Shown piece after piece: positions 29,442 through 36,413 of a stretch of DNA of 64,000 nt. The DNA is from Odoribacter sp. AF15-53 (lineage in GTDB: Bacteria; Bacteroidota; Bacteroidia; Bacteroidales; Marinifilaceae). Positions within the stretch are counted from its first letter, which is position 1, and each line of letters starts with the position of its first letter. The notes beneath the pieces were generated by a model. That model was not told the origin of the DNA, ran no database searches, and worked only from the letters and a program-made list of their open reading frames with translations. The DNA is taken from NCBI RefSeq assembly GCF_003479425.1, contig NZ_QUHC01000009.1, positions 79,731-143,730 of the forward strand, read 5' to 3'. Both the position numbers and the translations under genes were made by a program.

Positions 29442-29479
29442 ATATGAAAAAAGCCGGTTTTCACCGGCTTTTTTCATAT
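29442..29479. terminator. Strong bidirectional terminator
   Basis: A perfect 17-bp stem (29442-29458 with 29463-29479) with a TTTC loop, containing AAAAAAGCCGGT / ACCGGCTTTTTT. It lies between convergent transcripts (small golvesin-like gene, plus; hutH, minus) and has T tracts on both strands. Confidence 0.9.
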
Positions 29480-29492
29480 TATTATATTGAAT

Positions 29493-30989
29493 TTATTCGA
29501 AGTTAGCGAACTCCCCTTGTTTCAAAAATTCAACGGCAGCCTCGATGTCCTGGTACATCACCCGGTCTTGGCTGTTGAATGGTACGATCGTGCGGAATTC
29601 GGCCAAGAAGTTTTCCAAATATGCTGATGTTTTCGTCGGCCGTTGCATATCAATGGCTTGTGCGGCATTCATTAATTCGATAGCCAGCACTCTTTCCACG
29701 TTCTCGATCACTTTCACTGTTTTGGTTGCGGCGTTACCACCCATGCTGACATGATCCTCCTGCTCGTTGGATGACGGGATGGAGTCCACGGAACACGGAG
29801 AGCACAACTGCTTGTTCTTGCTGACGATAGCAGCAGCGGCGTATTGCGGGATCATGAAACCGGAATTCAAGCCGGAATTGGCAACGAGGAATTCAGGAGT
29901 TTTACGATCTCCGGCAATCAAACGGTATACCCGTCTTTCAGAGATGCTACCCAATTCGGAGATAGCGATGCTCAAGAAATCTAATACCAGAGCTAGCGGT
30001 TCGCCGTGGAAGTTACCACCGGAAATAATCAAATCATCTTCCATGAAAATAGTCGGGTTGTCGGTTACCGAGTTGATTTCCCGTTCAACGACAGATGCCA
30101 CGTAAGCCACGGTATCTTTCACAGCCCCGTGTACTTGAGGCATACAACGGAAAGAGTACGGGTCTTGCACGTGAGTCTTTTCCATTTTCTGGAATTCTGA
30201 ACCTTCCAGTAAGGTGCGGATATTACGAGCCGTTTCAATTTGTCCCGGATGAGGACGAGCTTCGTGGATTTGCGGTAAAAACGGATCAATGCGTCCGTCG
30301 TATGCTTCCAGTGATAAAGCCCCGATAATATCAGCATATTTTACCACTTTGAAGGCATTCAATAAAGCGTAAACAGCGTGAGAACTCATGAATTGAGTAC
30401 CATTCAACAAAGCCAATCCTTCTTTAGCTCCCAGTTGGATGGGTTCCCAGCCGAATTTGGCATTAATTTCTTTTGCCGGATAGATTTTATCCTTGTAGAA
30501 TACCTCTCCCTCACCGATCAATGGCAAGAACAAGTTTGCCAACGGGGCCAAGTCCCCGGATGCGCCCAAAGAGCCTAATTCTTTTACCACGGGAAGAACG
30601 TCATGGTTGAACATATCGATAATACGTTCCACGGTCACTTGTTGTACCCCGGATTTTCCCAAAGAAAGAGCGTGAGCTTTGAGCAACAACATCAAACGGA
30701 TAATATCTTTGTGTACGGGTTCTCCCAAGCTACAAGCGTGAGACATGACCAGATTAGCTTGTAACTGGCTTAAATCTTCTTGTGAGATGGAAATCTTACA
30801 CAAAGAACCGAACCCGGTTGTGATTCCATACAAAGGCTTGTCAGAAGTTGCGATTTTATGATCCAAGTAAGCCTTGCAATCATTGATCAGTTTCTTGCTC
30901 TCGTCTGATAAAGCTAATTTATACTTCTTAGTTAAAATTTTTTCGATCTGCTCGAAAGTTAATTTCTCTGGGGTTATATAATGAGTCAT
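29493..30989 (-). CDS. hutH: Histidine ammonia-lyase
   Basis: Cytoplasmic enzyme of 498 residues that deaminates L-histidine to trans-urocanate, the first step of histidine breakdown. The Ala143-Ser144-Gly145 triad in GSLGASGDLAPLA forms the MIO electrophile. Other family marks are the N-terminal YGITTGFG (54-61), the DNPT segment after SVVEREINSVT, and the EQEDHVSMG region. Length is normal. No hutU, hutI or ftcD lies in this window, so the rest of the pathway must be elsewhere. It lies 188 nt downstream of hisS on the same strand. The leader is A/T-rich with a duplicated 14-bp unit and no Shine-Dalgarno. Confidence 0.97.
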   Translation of the reverse strand: MTHYITPEKLTFEQIEKILTKKYKLALSDESKKLINDCKAYLDHKIATSDKPLYGITTGFGSLCKISISQEDLSQLQANLVMSHACSLGEPVHKDIIRLMLLLKAHALSLGKSGVQQVTVERIIDMFNHDVLPVVKELGSLGASGDLAPLANLFLPLIGEGEVFYKDKIYPAKEINAKFGWEPIQLGAKEGLALLNGTQFMSSHAVYALLNAFKVVKYADIIGALSLEAYDGRIDPFLPQIHEARPHPGQIETARNIRTLLEGSEFQKMEKTHVQDPYSFRCMPQVHGAVKDTVAYVASVVEREINSVTDNPTIFMEDDLIISGGNFHGEPLALVLDFLSIAISELGSISERRVYRLIAGDRKTPEFLVANSGLNSGFMIPQYAAAAIVSKNKQLCSPCSVDSIPSSNEQEDHVSMGGNAATKTVKVIENVERVLAIELMNAAQAIDMQRPTKTSAYLENFLAEFRTIVPFNSQDRVMYQDIEAAVEFLKQGEFANFE

Positions 30990-30992
30990 TGG

Positions 30993-31020
30993 ATTTTAGA
31001 TTTTAAATTTTAGATTTTAA
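30993..31020. repeat. Perfect 14-bp tandem duplication in the hutH leader
   Basis: ATTTTAGATTTTAA occurs twice in a row (30993-31006, 31007-31020) immediately upstream of the hutH start codon. On the coding strand this gives an A-rich leader (AATCTAAAAT units). A similar AAATCTAAAATCT leader precedes the response regulator at 2195. It probably serves translation initiation without a Shine-Dalgarno. Confidence 0.7.
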
Positions 31021-31177
31021 ATTGCATACACACGAGTGAGGCTTTTGCCTTGCGAGTTTGTAAGGTTCAACTTTATGAATCTTACAAATTTTATAAACCA
31101 CTTCCCGGTCACGGGAATCTAACATCAAATCCGTGGCTTTTCAGCGGGCGTTGTTCTTTGCGGTATAGTTGCATACT

Positions 31178-32548
31178 TTAATTCTCGCTTTTAAGTTTGT
31201 CTACTAGGCTGGAAATAGCTACACTTTCTTGTTCTCCGGTGAGCATATTTTTCAGCGTGACCACGTTATTGTTTATCTCGTTTTCACCGACTAAGGCCAC
31301 ATAGGGGATACTCTTTTTATCGGCGTAAGTCATTTGTTTCTTCATCTTGGCGGCTTCCGGGTATATCTCGGAATTGATTCCTGCGTTCCGTAAGGTTTTC
31401 AGTACGGGAAGACAGAAAGCCTCTTCTTTTTCCCCGAAGTTCACGAAAAGTACACGGGTGGTTGCCGTGGAATCTTTGGGGAAGATGTCCAGTTGGTTCA
31501 TCACGTCGAAGATGCGGTCGGCCCCGAAGGATATACCGACACCCGACATATTTTTCATCCCGAAAATTCCCGTCAAATCGTCATAACGTCCTCCCCCGGT
31601 GATGCTCCCGATCTCCACGTCCTTGGCTTTTACCTCGAAGATGGCTCCGGTGTAGTAACTCAAACCGCGGGCAAGTGTCAAGTCGAGTTTTATTTCTGTT
31701 TGGATATCCAGTTGATTCAAATAACGGAATACGGTAGAAAGTTCTGCAACTCCTTTTAATCCGGTTTCGCTGTCTTTTAAAATTTCTTGCAAGCGGGTCA
31801 CCTTCTCTTCGTTGGAGCCTTCTAAGCGTAATATGGGTTGCAATTTTTCAATAGCCTCTTCTGACACTCCTTTTTCCCGGAGTTCGGCATTCACGTTTTC
31901 GGCACCGATCTTGTCCATTTTGTCAATGGCAACGGTGATGTCAACCAGCTTGTCGGGGTGGCCGATCGTTTCGGCAATTCCGGCCAGCACTTTTCGGTTG
32001 TTGATCAACAGGCGTACATTTATTTTCAGTCGTTTGTACACCTCGTCCACGATTTGTACCAATTCCACCTCGTTCAGTAAAGAATCACTTCCCACGACAT
32101 CCACGTCACACTGGTAGAACTCGCGATAGCGTCCCTTCTGCGGACGGTCGGCTCGCCACACGGGTTGAATCTGGTAGCGTTTGAACGGGAATGATATTTC
32201 ATTTTGGTGTTGTACCACGAATCGGGCGAAAGGCACGGTTAAGTCATAACGTAGTCCCTTCTCGCAAATTTTGTTGGTCAGCCGGGGAATATTACGTTCC
32301 TCTACTTCGCTATTGGTAACAGACGCCAGGAAATCTCCGGAGTTCAGAATCTTGAAAAGTAATTTATCCCCTTCCTCGCCGTATTTTCCCATGAGGGTGG
32401 AAAGATTTTCCATTGCCGGAGTTTCCAGCGGCAAGTAACCATAGAGTTTGAATACGGACTTGATCGTATCGAATATATAATTTCTTTTCACCATAACTTC
32501 CGGTGAATAGTCTCTTGTTCCTTTCGGAATAGATGGTGTCTGTGCCAT
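31178..32548 (-). CDS. hisS: Histidine--tRNA ligase
   Basis: Class II aminoacyl-tRNA synthetase of 456 residues charging tRNA-His. It begins [12 protein letters not shown]. It shows motif 2 ([13 protein letters not shown]), the histidine-binding segments [15 protein letters not shown] and [11 protein letters not shown], motif 3 ([15 protein letters not shown]) and a C-terminal anticodon-binding domain (about 360-456). Length is normal for Bacteroidota, which have a longer insertion domain than E. coli. It has a good minus-strand promoter 34 nt upstream and lies in the same direction as hutH. Confidence 0.97.
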   Translation of the reverse strand: MAQTPSIPKGTRDYSPEVMVKRNYIFDTIKSVFKLYGYLPLETPAMENLSTLMGKYGEEGDKLLFKILNSGDFLASVTNSEVEERNIPRLTNKICEKGLRYDLTVPFARFVVQHQNEISFPFKRYQIQPVWRADRPQKGRYREFYQCDVDVVGSDSLLNEVELVQIVDEVYKRLKINVRLLINNRKVLAGIAETIGHPDKLVDITVAIDKMDKIGAENVNAELREKGVSEEAIEKLQPILRLEGSNEEKVTRLQEILKDSETGLKGVAELSTVFRYLNQLDIQTEIKLDLTLARGLSYYTGAIFEVKAKDVEIGSITGGGRYDDLTGIFGMKNMSGVGISFGADRIFDVMNQLDIFPKDSTATTRVLFVNFGEKEEAFCLPVLKTLRNAGINSEIYPEAAKMKKQMTYADKKSIPYVALVGENEINNNVVTLKNMLTGEQESVAISSLVDKLKSEN

Positions 32549-32581
32549 GTCTTCTTTTTTAGCTTTTATCTTAATAGTGAT

Positions 32582-32739
32582 GCAAATATAAACGATTCTG
32601 ATTTCTTTTGAAACTCTTCGGTGGAATAAATATTGGGTACTGATGGCGAGTCTATGTATTTTTAAGGTAAACCCATTGAAATACTTGGTATATATATAGG
32701 TAATAATCTTCCGTAATACTTATCTCAGGCTTTTCTCCT
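32582..32739 (+). repeat. Interspersed non-coding repeat, copy A
   Basis: Aligns without gaps to 53484-53640 at a constant offset of 20,902 nt. The first 53 positions differ at about six sites. The block from 32674 (CCATTGAAATACTTGG) to 32712 is also about 90 percent identical, with a more diverged middle and a weak tail. It overlaps the hisS promoter at its left end. No coding potential is evident on either strand. Confidence 0.8.
32583..32613 (-). promoter_or_regulatory. hisS promoter
   Basis: On the minus strand TTTC (32610-32613), 19 nt, TATATTTG (32583-32590): a perfect -7 box and one mismatch at -33. It would start transcription about 30 nt before the hisS ATG. Confidence 0.6.
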
Positions 32740-32815
32740 CCTTTCTCGGGTATGGTGGAAGGGCTATGAAAGGGGGATGAAAGGGTGTGGAATGGGACAT
32801 GGGAGATTATTACCT
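32698..32815. repeat. Long-range inverted repeat enclosing an 11-bp array
   Basis: AGGTAATAATCTTCC (32698-32712) and GGGAGATTATTACCT (32801-32815) are reverse complements except for one position that would be a G-U pair in RNA. The 88-nt loop contains almost the whole 11-bp repeat array. Confidence 0.6.
32760..32803 (+). repeat. Four 11-bp tandem units, AGGGnnATGAA
   Basis: Units AGGGCTATGAA, AGGGGGATGAA, AGGGTGTGGAA and TGGGACATGGG follow each other without gaps. The 11-bp period places each unit on the same face of the helix, as in iterated protein-binding sites. Confidence 0.6.
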
Positions 32816-32903
32816 TGTGAAATGACGGGTACTGCTATGGCATTAAGCTATCTTTGCTCGTGATTTCATAGAGATTCGATTATAAGTTCATTTAGACCAC
32901 GGA

Positions 32904-32936
32904 GCATTCATCCTGCATTCATCCAGCATTCACCTT
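32904..32936 (+). repeat. Three 11-bp tandem units, GCATTCAtCCt
   Basis: GCATTCATCCT, GCATTCATCCA, GCATTCACCTT in direct succession. Read on the other strand they contain GGATGAA, which also occurs in the array at 32760. Confidence 0.65.
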
Positions 32937-33120
32937 CGATTAAATTGATTTTTAATACGGTTATGTTTGAAATATGGGTGTGTCGTGTAGTATATTTGTT
33001 ATATGGAGAAATAGGTTCGGATGTCCCGAGAGGAGGGAGAAGGCATAGTTGAAAACTGGCGGAGATTAAAGCAAATGCGATCGGAATCTTGTATTTCATA
33101 TTGCGCTTGTTATTAAGATA

Positions 33121-33187
33121 AACGAGTGATTTTATATTTTTGTTTAAATTGTAGTGATTGTTTTTTTTACATTTGTTTTCACTCGTT
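33121..33187 (+). promoter_or_regulatory. Promoter region of first GH92 gene with flanking inverted repeat
   Basis: TTTA (33143-33146), 21 nt, TACATTTG (33168-33175) gives a perfect -7 box. It is enclosed by a perfect 9-bp inverted repeat, AACGAGTGA (33121-33129) and TCACTCGTT (33179-33187), the right arm falling at the expected start of transcription. This arrangement would suit a repressor or looping operator; no regulator gene is adjacent. Confidence 0.45.
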
Positions 33188-33242
33188 GAGAGAATCAAGG
33201 TGTCATTATATATAGTGTTGATATATTTAAATAAATAAGTGT

Positions 33243-35570
33243 ATGAATTTGAGTGTACTGTTATTATGTTTGAGTGCAGTGTTTCCCGGAAAGGATGGAA
33301 AAAAGAATCCTGCAGATTACGTTAATCCTTTTATTGGAACAAAGAGCATGGGACACACGTTTCCTGGGGCCTGCGTGCCGTTTGGGGCTGTTCAATTGAG
33401 CCCTGATACAGAGAATGTTCCGCATAACATTGATGGCGTTTATCAAAAAGAGGCTTATCGTTATTGTGCTGGATACCAGTATGATGATCCAACAATTATT
33501 GGGTTTAGCCACACGCATTTGAGTGGAACCGGACATTCGGATTTAGGGGATATTCTTTTAATGCCAACGGTTGGGGATTTGAAATTGGTACCTGGTACAG
33601 CAGAAAAGCCAGAAGAAGGGTATCGTTCTCGTTTTTCACATGAAATGGAAAAAGCTTCGCCCGGATACTATGAAGTGAAGTTGCAAGATTACAATGTAAA
33701 AGTGCAGTTGACGGCAACGGAACGTGTTGGTGTACATAAATATACCTATCCGATGGGAACAAAAGAGGGGCATGTGATTGTGGATTTATTACATGGTATA
33801 TACAATTATGATGGCAAGGTGCTTTGGGCCAATTTGAGGGTGGAGAATGATACTTTGTTGACCGGTTATCGAATAACCCGGGGGTGGGCAAGAACGAATT
33901 ACACGTATTTTGTTATAACCTTTTCCAAACCGATTCGAAATTACGGGCATGAGAACTTTGAGGATGTAAAATATCAAGGTTTTTGGAGACGTTTTAATGT
34001 GAAAGATAATTTTCCGGAAATGGGAGGCCGTGGAATTGTGGCGTTCTTTGATTTTGATTTAGCGGAAGATCCGGAATTGGAAGTGAAAGTGGCTCTTTCG
34101 TGTGTGAGTACGGAGGGTGCTTTAAAAAACCTGGAGGTAGAAACGTCTGGAAAGAATTTTGATGTACTTGTTGCAGAGGCAAAAGACAAATGGAATAAAG
34201 AATTGTCAGTAATTGAGGCGCAAGGAAATGATAATCAATTGGCGATGTTGTATACGTCATTGTATCACACGATGATAAACCCTTCTGTTTACATGGATGT
34301 GGATGGTCGCTACCGGGGCGTGGATCATATGATTCATCAAGCGGATGGTTTTACAAATTATACGGTATTCTCATTGTGGGATACATTTCGTGCCTTACAC
34401 CCGTTGTTTAATGTGCTGAACCGAGATCGGAATCAAGATATGGTGAAATCCATGTTGGAACATTACCAACAGAGTGTGCATAAAGCTTTGCCTGTCTGGT
34501 CGCATATGGGAAATGAGAATTGGTGTATGATTGCTTATCATGGTGTTGCGGTGGTTGCTGATGCTTTGGCAAAAGGAATAGATGTGGATAATGCGTTGGC
34601 TTTGGAGGCTATGAGAAATAGTGCGAATGTGTTGTATTATCAAGATACTAAAGATTACGTGGAGAAAGGATATGTGCCTGTTGATAAGGATGGTAGTGGA
34701 GCATCAATTACCTTGGAAAATGCTTATGACGATTGGACCATTTATCAGACGGCCAAAAGGCTTGGAAAACAAAAAGTGATGGTAGAATACGAGAAACGGG
34801 CATTGAATTATCGGAATTTATTTGACGAACGTTTGGGATTTGTACATCCTCGTTTATCTGATGGAAGTTGGAAGGAGCCGTTTGATCCGTTGAATACACA
34901 CGGGGAAGGGTTTATCGAAGGAAATTCATGGAACTATTCATTTCATGTCCCGCATGATGTGAATGGTTTGATTCACCAAATGGGAGGAGAGAAGCGCTTT
35001 ACAGAGAGGTTGGATAGCTTGTTCACGATGCTCCTTCCTGAGAAGTATTATGCTGATACCGAAGATATAACGGAGGAAGGATTGATGGGAAATTATGTCC
35101 ATGGTAATGAACCGAGCCACCATGTGTTATATTTATATGCGTGGACCTCTCAACCGTGGAAAACCCAGTATCGAGTTCGAGAGGTGATGAATCGTATGTA
35201 TCGGAACAAAATTGACGGATTGTGTGGAAATGATGATTGTGGGCAAATGTCTGCTTGGTATATATTTTCAGCTTTAGGCTTTTATCCCGTATGTCCCGGA
35301 ACAGATCAATACGTGTTGGGTGCCCCTTACCTGCCTTACATGAAAGTGCGTTTAGAAAACGGAAATTTGTTTGAGGTGCGTGCCGCGAAGGTAAGCGATA
35401 AGAATCGTTATGTGAAGTCTGTAAAATTGAATGGGAAACCCTACGAGAAGGCCTATATTACGCAACAAGATATTCAAGCCGGTGGAGTGTTGGAATTTGA
35501 AATGGATAGCAAGCCTAATCGTAACAGGATTTATAAAGAAGATAACAAACCTTATTCTTTGACACGATGA
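33243..35570 (+). CDS. GH92 family glycosidase (probable alpha-mannosidase), first copy
   Basis: Glycoside hydrolase of 775 residues; known family members are calcium-dependent exo-alpha-mannosidases releasing mannose from N-glycans or mannans. The N-terminal sandwich starts DYVNPFIGTKSMGHTFPGA. The catalytic (alpha/alpha)6 barrel has ENWCMIAYHGVAVVAD, Glu559 in FIEGNSWNYSF (general acid position) and Asp664/Asp665 in CGNDDCGQMSAWYIF (base position). The signal peptide is short (MNLSVLLLCLSAVF) and lacks a basic start, so export is likely but less clear. It heads locus B and overlaps the metallopeptidase gene by 4 nt (ATGA), so both are translated together. Confidence 0.93.
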   Translation: MNLSVLLLCLSAVFPGKDGKKNPADYVNPFIGTKSMGHTFPGACVPFGAVQLSPDTENVPHNIDGVYQKEAYRYCAGYQYDDPTIIGFSHTHLSGTGHSDLGDILLMPTVGDLKLVPGTAEKPEEGYRSRFSHEMEKASPGYYEVKLQDYNVKVQLTATERVGVHKYTYPMGTKEGHVIVDLLHGIYNYDGKVLWANLRVENDTLLTGYRITRGWARTNYTYFVITFSKPIRNYGHENFEDVKYQGFWRRFNVKDNFPEMGGRGIVAFFDFDLAEDPELEVKVALSCVSTEGALKNLEVETSGKNFDVLVAEAKDKWNKELSVIEAQGNDNQLAMLYTSLYHTMINPSVYMDVDGRYRGVDHMIHQADGFTNYTVFSLWDTFRALHPLFNVLNRDRNQDMVKSMLEHYQQSVHKALPVWSHMGNENWCMIAYHGVAVVADALAKGIDVDNALALEAMRNSANVLYYQDTKDYVEKGYVPVDKDGSGASITLENAYDDWTIYQTAKRLGKQKVMVEYEKRALNYRNLFDERLGFVHPRLSDGSWKEPFDPLNTHGEGFIEGNSWNYSFHVPHDVNGLIHQMGGEKRFTERLDSLFTMLLPEKYYADTEDITEEGLMGNYVHGNEPSHHVLYLYAWTSQPWKTQYRVREVMNRMYRNKIDGLCGNDDCGQMSAWYIFSALGFYPVCPGTDQYVLGAPYLPYMKVRLENGNLFEVRAAKVSDKNRYVKSVKLNGKPYEKAYITQQDIQAGGVLEFEMDSKPNRNRIYKEDNKPYSLTR

Positions 35571-36340
35571 ACGAGAAAATAATAGTATGGTTATGTGTTT
35601 TGGGAATCATGTATTCCTGTGGTTCTCATAAAGGAAAGCGAGTAGAAGGAAACCCTTGGTCTAGTTATGACGTGGGACGAGTTGAATTTAAAAATCTTTC
35701 TCCGGAAACAGATGGAGCAAAATTGTATGCGAAAATTGTATCGAATCCGGAACAATTTATTCAAGAGTGTGCGAGACAAGTGTTGAATACATTGTATTTT
35801 TCGCCGAAAGACAGTATTCCTAAAATAGAATTAATAACCTATATATTGAAATCGTATAATGGAATATCTGAAAAAAGCGGGACCCCTCCGGCAATAACAA
35901 TTGCTTACAGTACGGATTGGATTGAAAAGAGTTATAAGGATGATATGGAGGCATTGATTTTAGAAAATCGAGGAGTACTTTGGCATGAATTGACTCATGG
36001 TTTTCAATTGGAGCCTCAAGGTATTGGAACTTATGGTACAAACAAAACGTTCTGGGCTTTTATAGAAGGGATGGCTGATGCCGTTCGTTATGTGAATGGA
36101 GGGTTTACTTTAGCAGATAGACCGAAAGGTGGACATTATATGGATGGCTATCGTACCACAGGTTTTTTCTTGGCGTGGTTGATGCAAACGAAAGATTCGG
36201 ATTTCTTGCGTAAATTCAATAATAGTACGTTGCATGTTATTCCATGGTCATTTAAAGAGGCAATCCGCTATTCTCTGGGGGAAGAGTATGATATAGACAC
36301 GTTATGGGAAGAGTATTTGGTTGCTATGGGAGATAAGTAA
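35567..36340 (+). CDS. Basic secretory protein-type zinc metallopeptidase, lipoprotein
   Basis: Lipoprotein of 257 residues (lipobox LGIMYSC). A zinc-binding HELTH motif (His140-Glu141-Leu-Thr-His144) followed by GFQLEP and by AFIEGMADAVRYVNG matches the basic secretory protein family of putative peptidases, whose third ligand lies in the EGxAD segment. The middle part (SPKDSIPKIELITYILKSYNGISEK, ITIAYSTDWIEK) is also family-typical. It is expected on the outer membrane, where it could cut protein carrying the glycans trimmed by its GH92 neighbours. Translationally coupled to the first GH92. Confidence 0.85.
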   Translation: MNEKIIVWLCVLGIMYSCGSHKGKRVEGNPWSSYDVGRVEFKNLSPETDGAKLYAKIVSNPEQFIQECARQVLNTLYFSPKDSIPKIELITYILKSYNGISEKSGTPPAITIAYSTDWIEKSYKDDMEALILENRGVLWHELTHGFQLEPQGIGTYGTNKTFWAFIEGMADAVRYVNGGFTLADRPKGGHYMDGYRTTGFFLAWLMQTKDSDFLRKFNNSTLHVIPWSFKEAIRYSLGEEYDIDTLWEEYLVAMGDK

Positions 36341-36413
36341 ATTTTTATTTTGAACGGAATTGAAAACGTAAAATTGTAATTTGATAGATAATGAAACATC
36401 ATGTATTAGTTGT

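Larger units (their letters stand above)
32549..33242. other. 694-bp intergenic region between hisS and the first GH92 gene
   Basis: No convincing gene. It holds the hisS promoter (minus strand), copy A of the interspersed repeat (32582-32739), and an inverted repeat (32698-32712 with 32801-32815) whose loop contains a four-unit 11-bp array. A three-unit 11-bp array follows (32904-32936), then a promoter region for the GH92 gene flanked by an inverted repeat. The density of repeats is unusual for this genome. Confidence 0.7.

Noticed and set aside
31102..31117. TTCCCG-GTCA-CGGGAA stem between hisS and hutH
   Set aside because: Only six base pairs and no T tract on the minus strand; too weak to call a terminator or riboswitch.
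32908..33198. 96-residue minus-strand open frame upstream of the first GH92
   Set aside because: It runs through the 11-bp array and the GH92 promoter, has no recognisable domain and no convincing initiation region.
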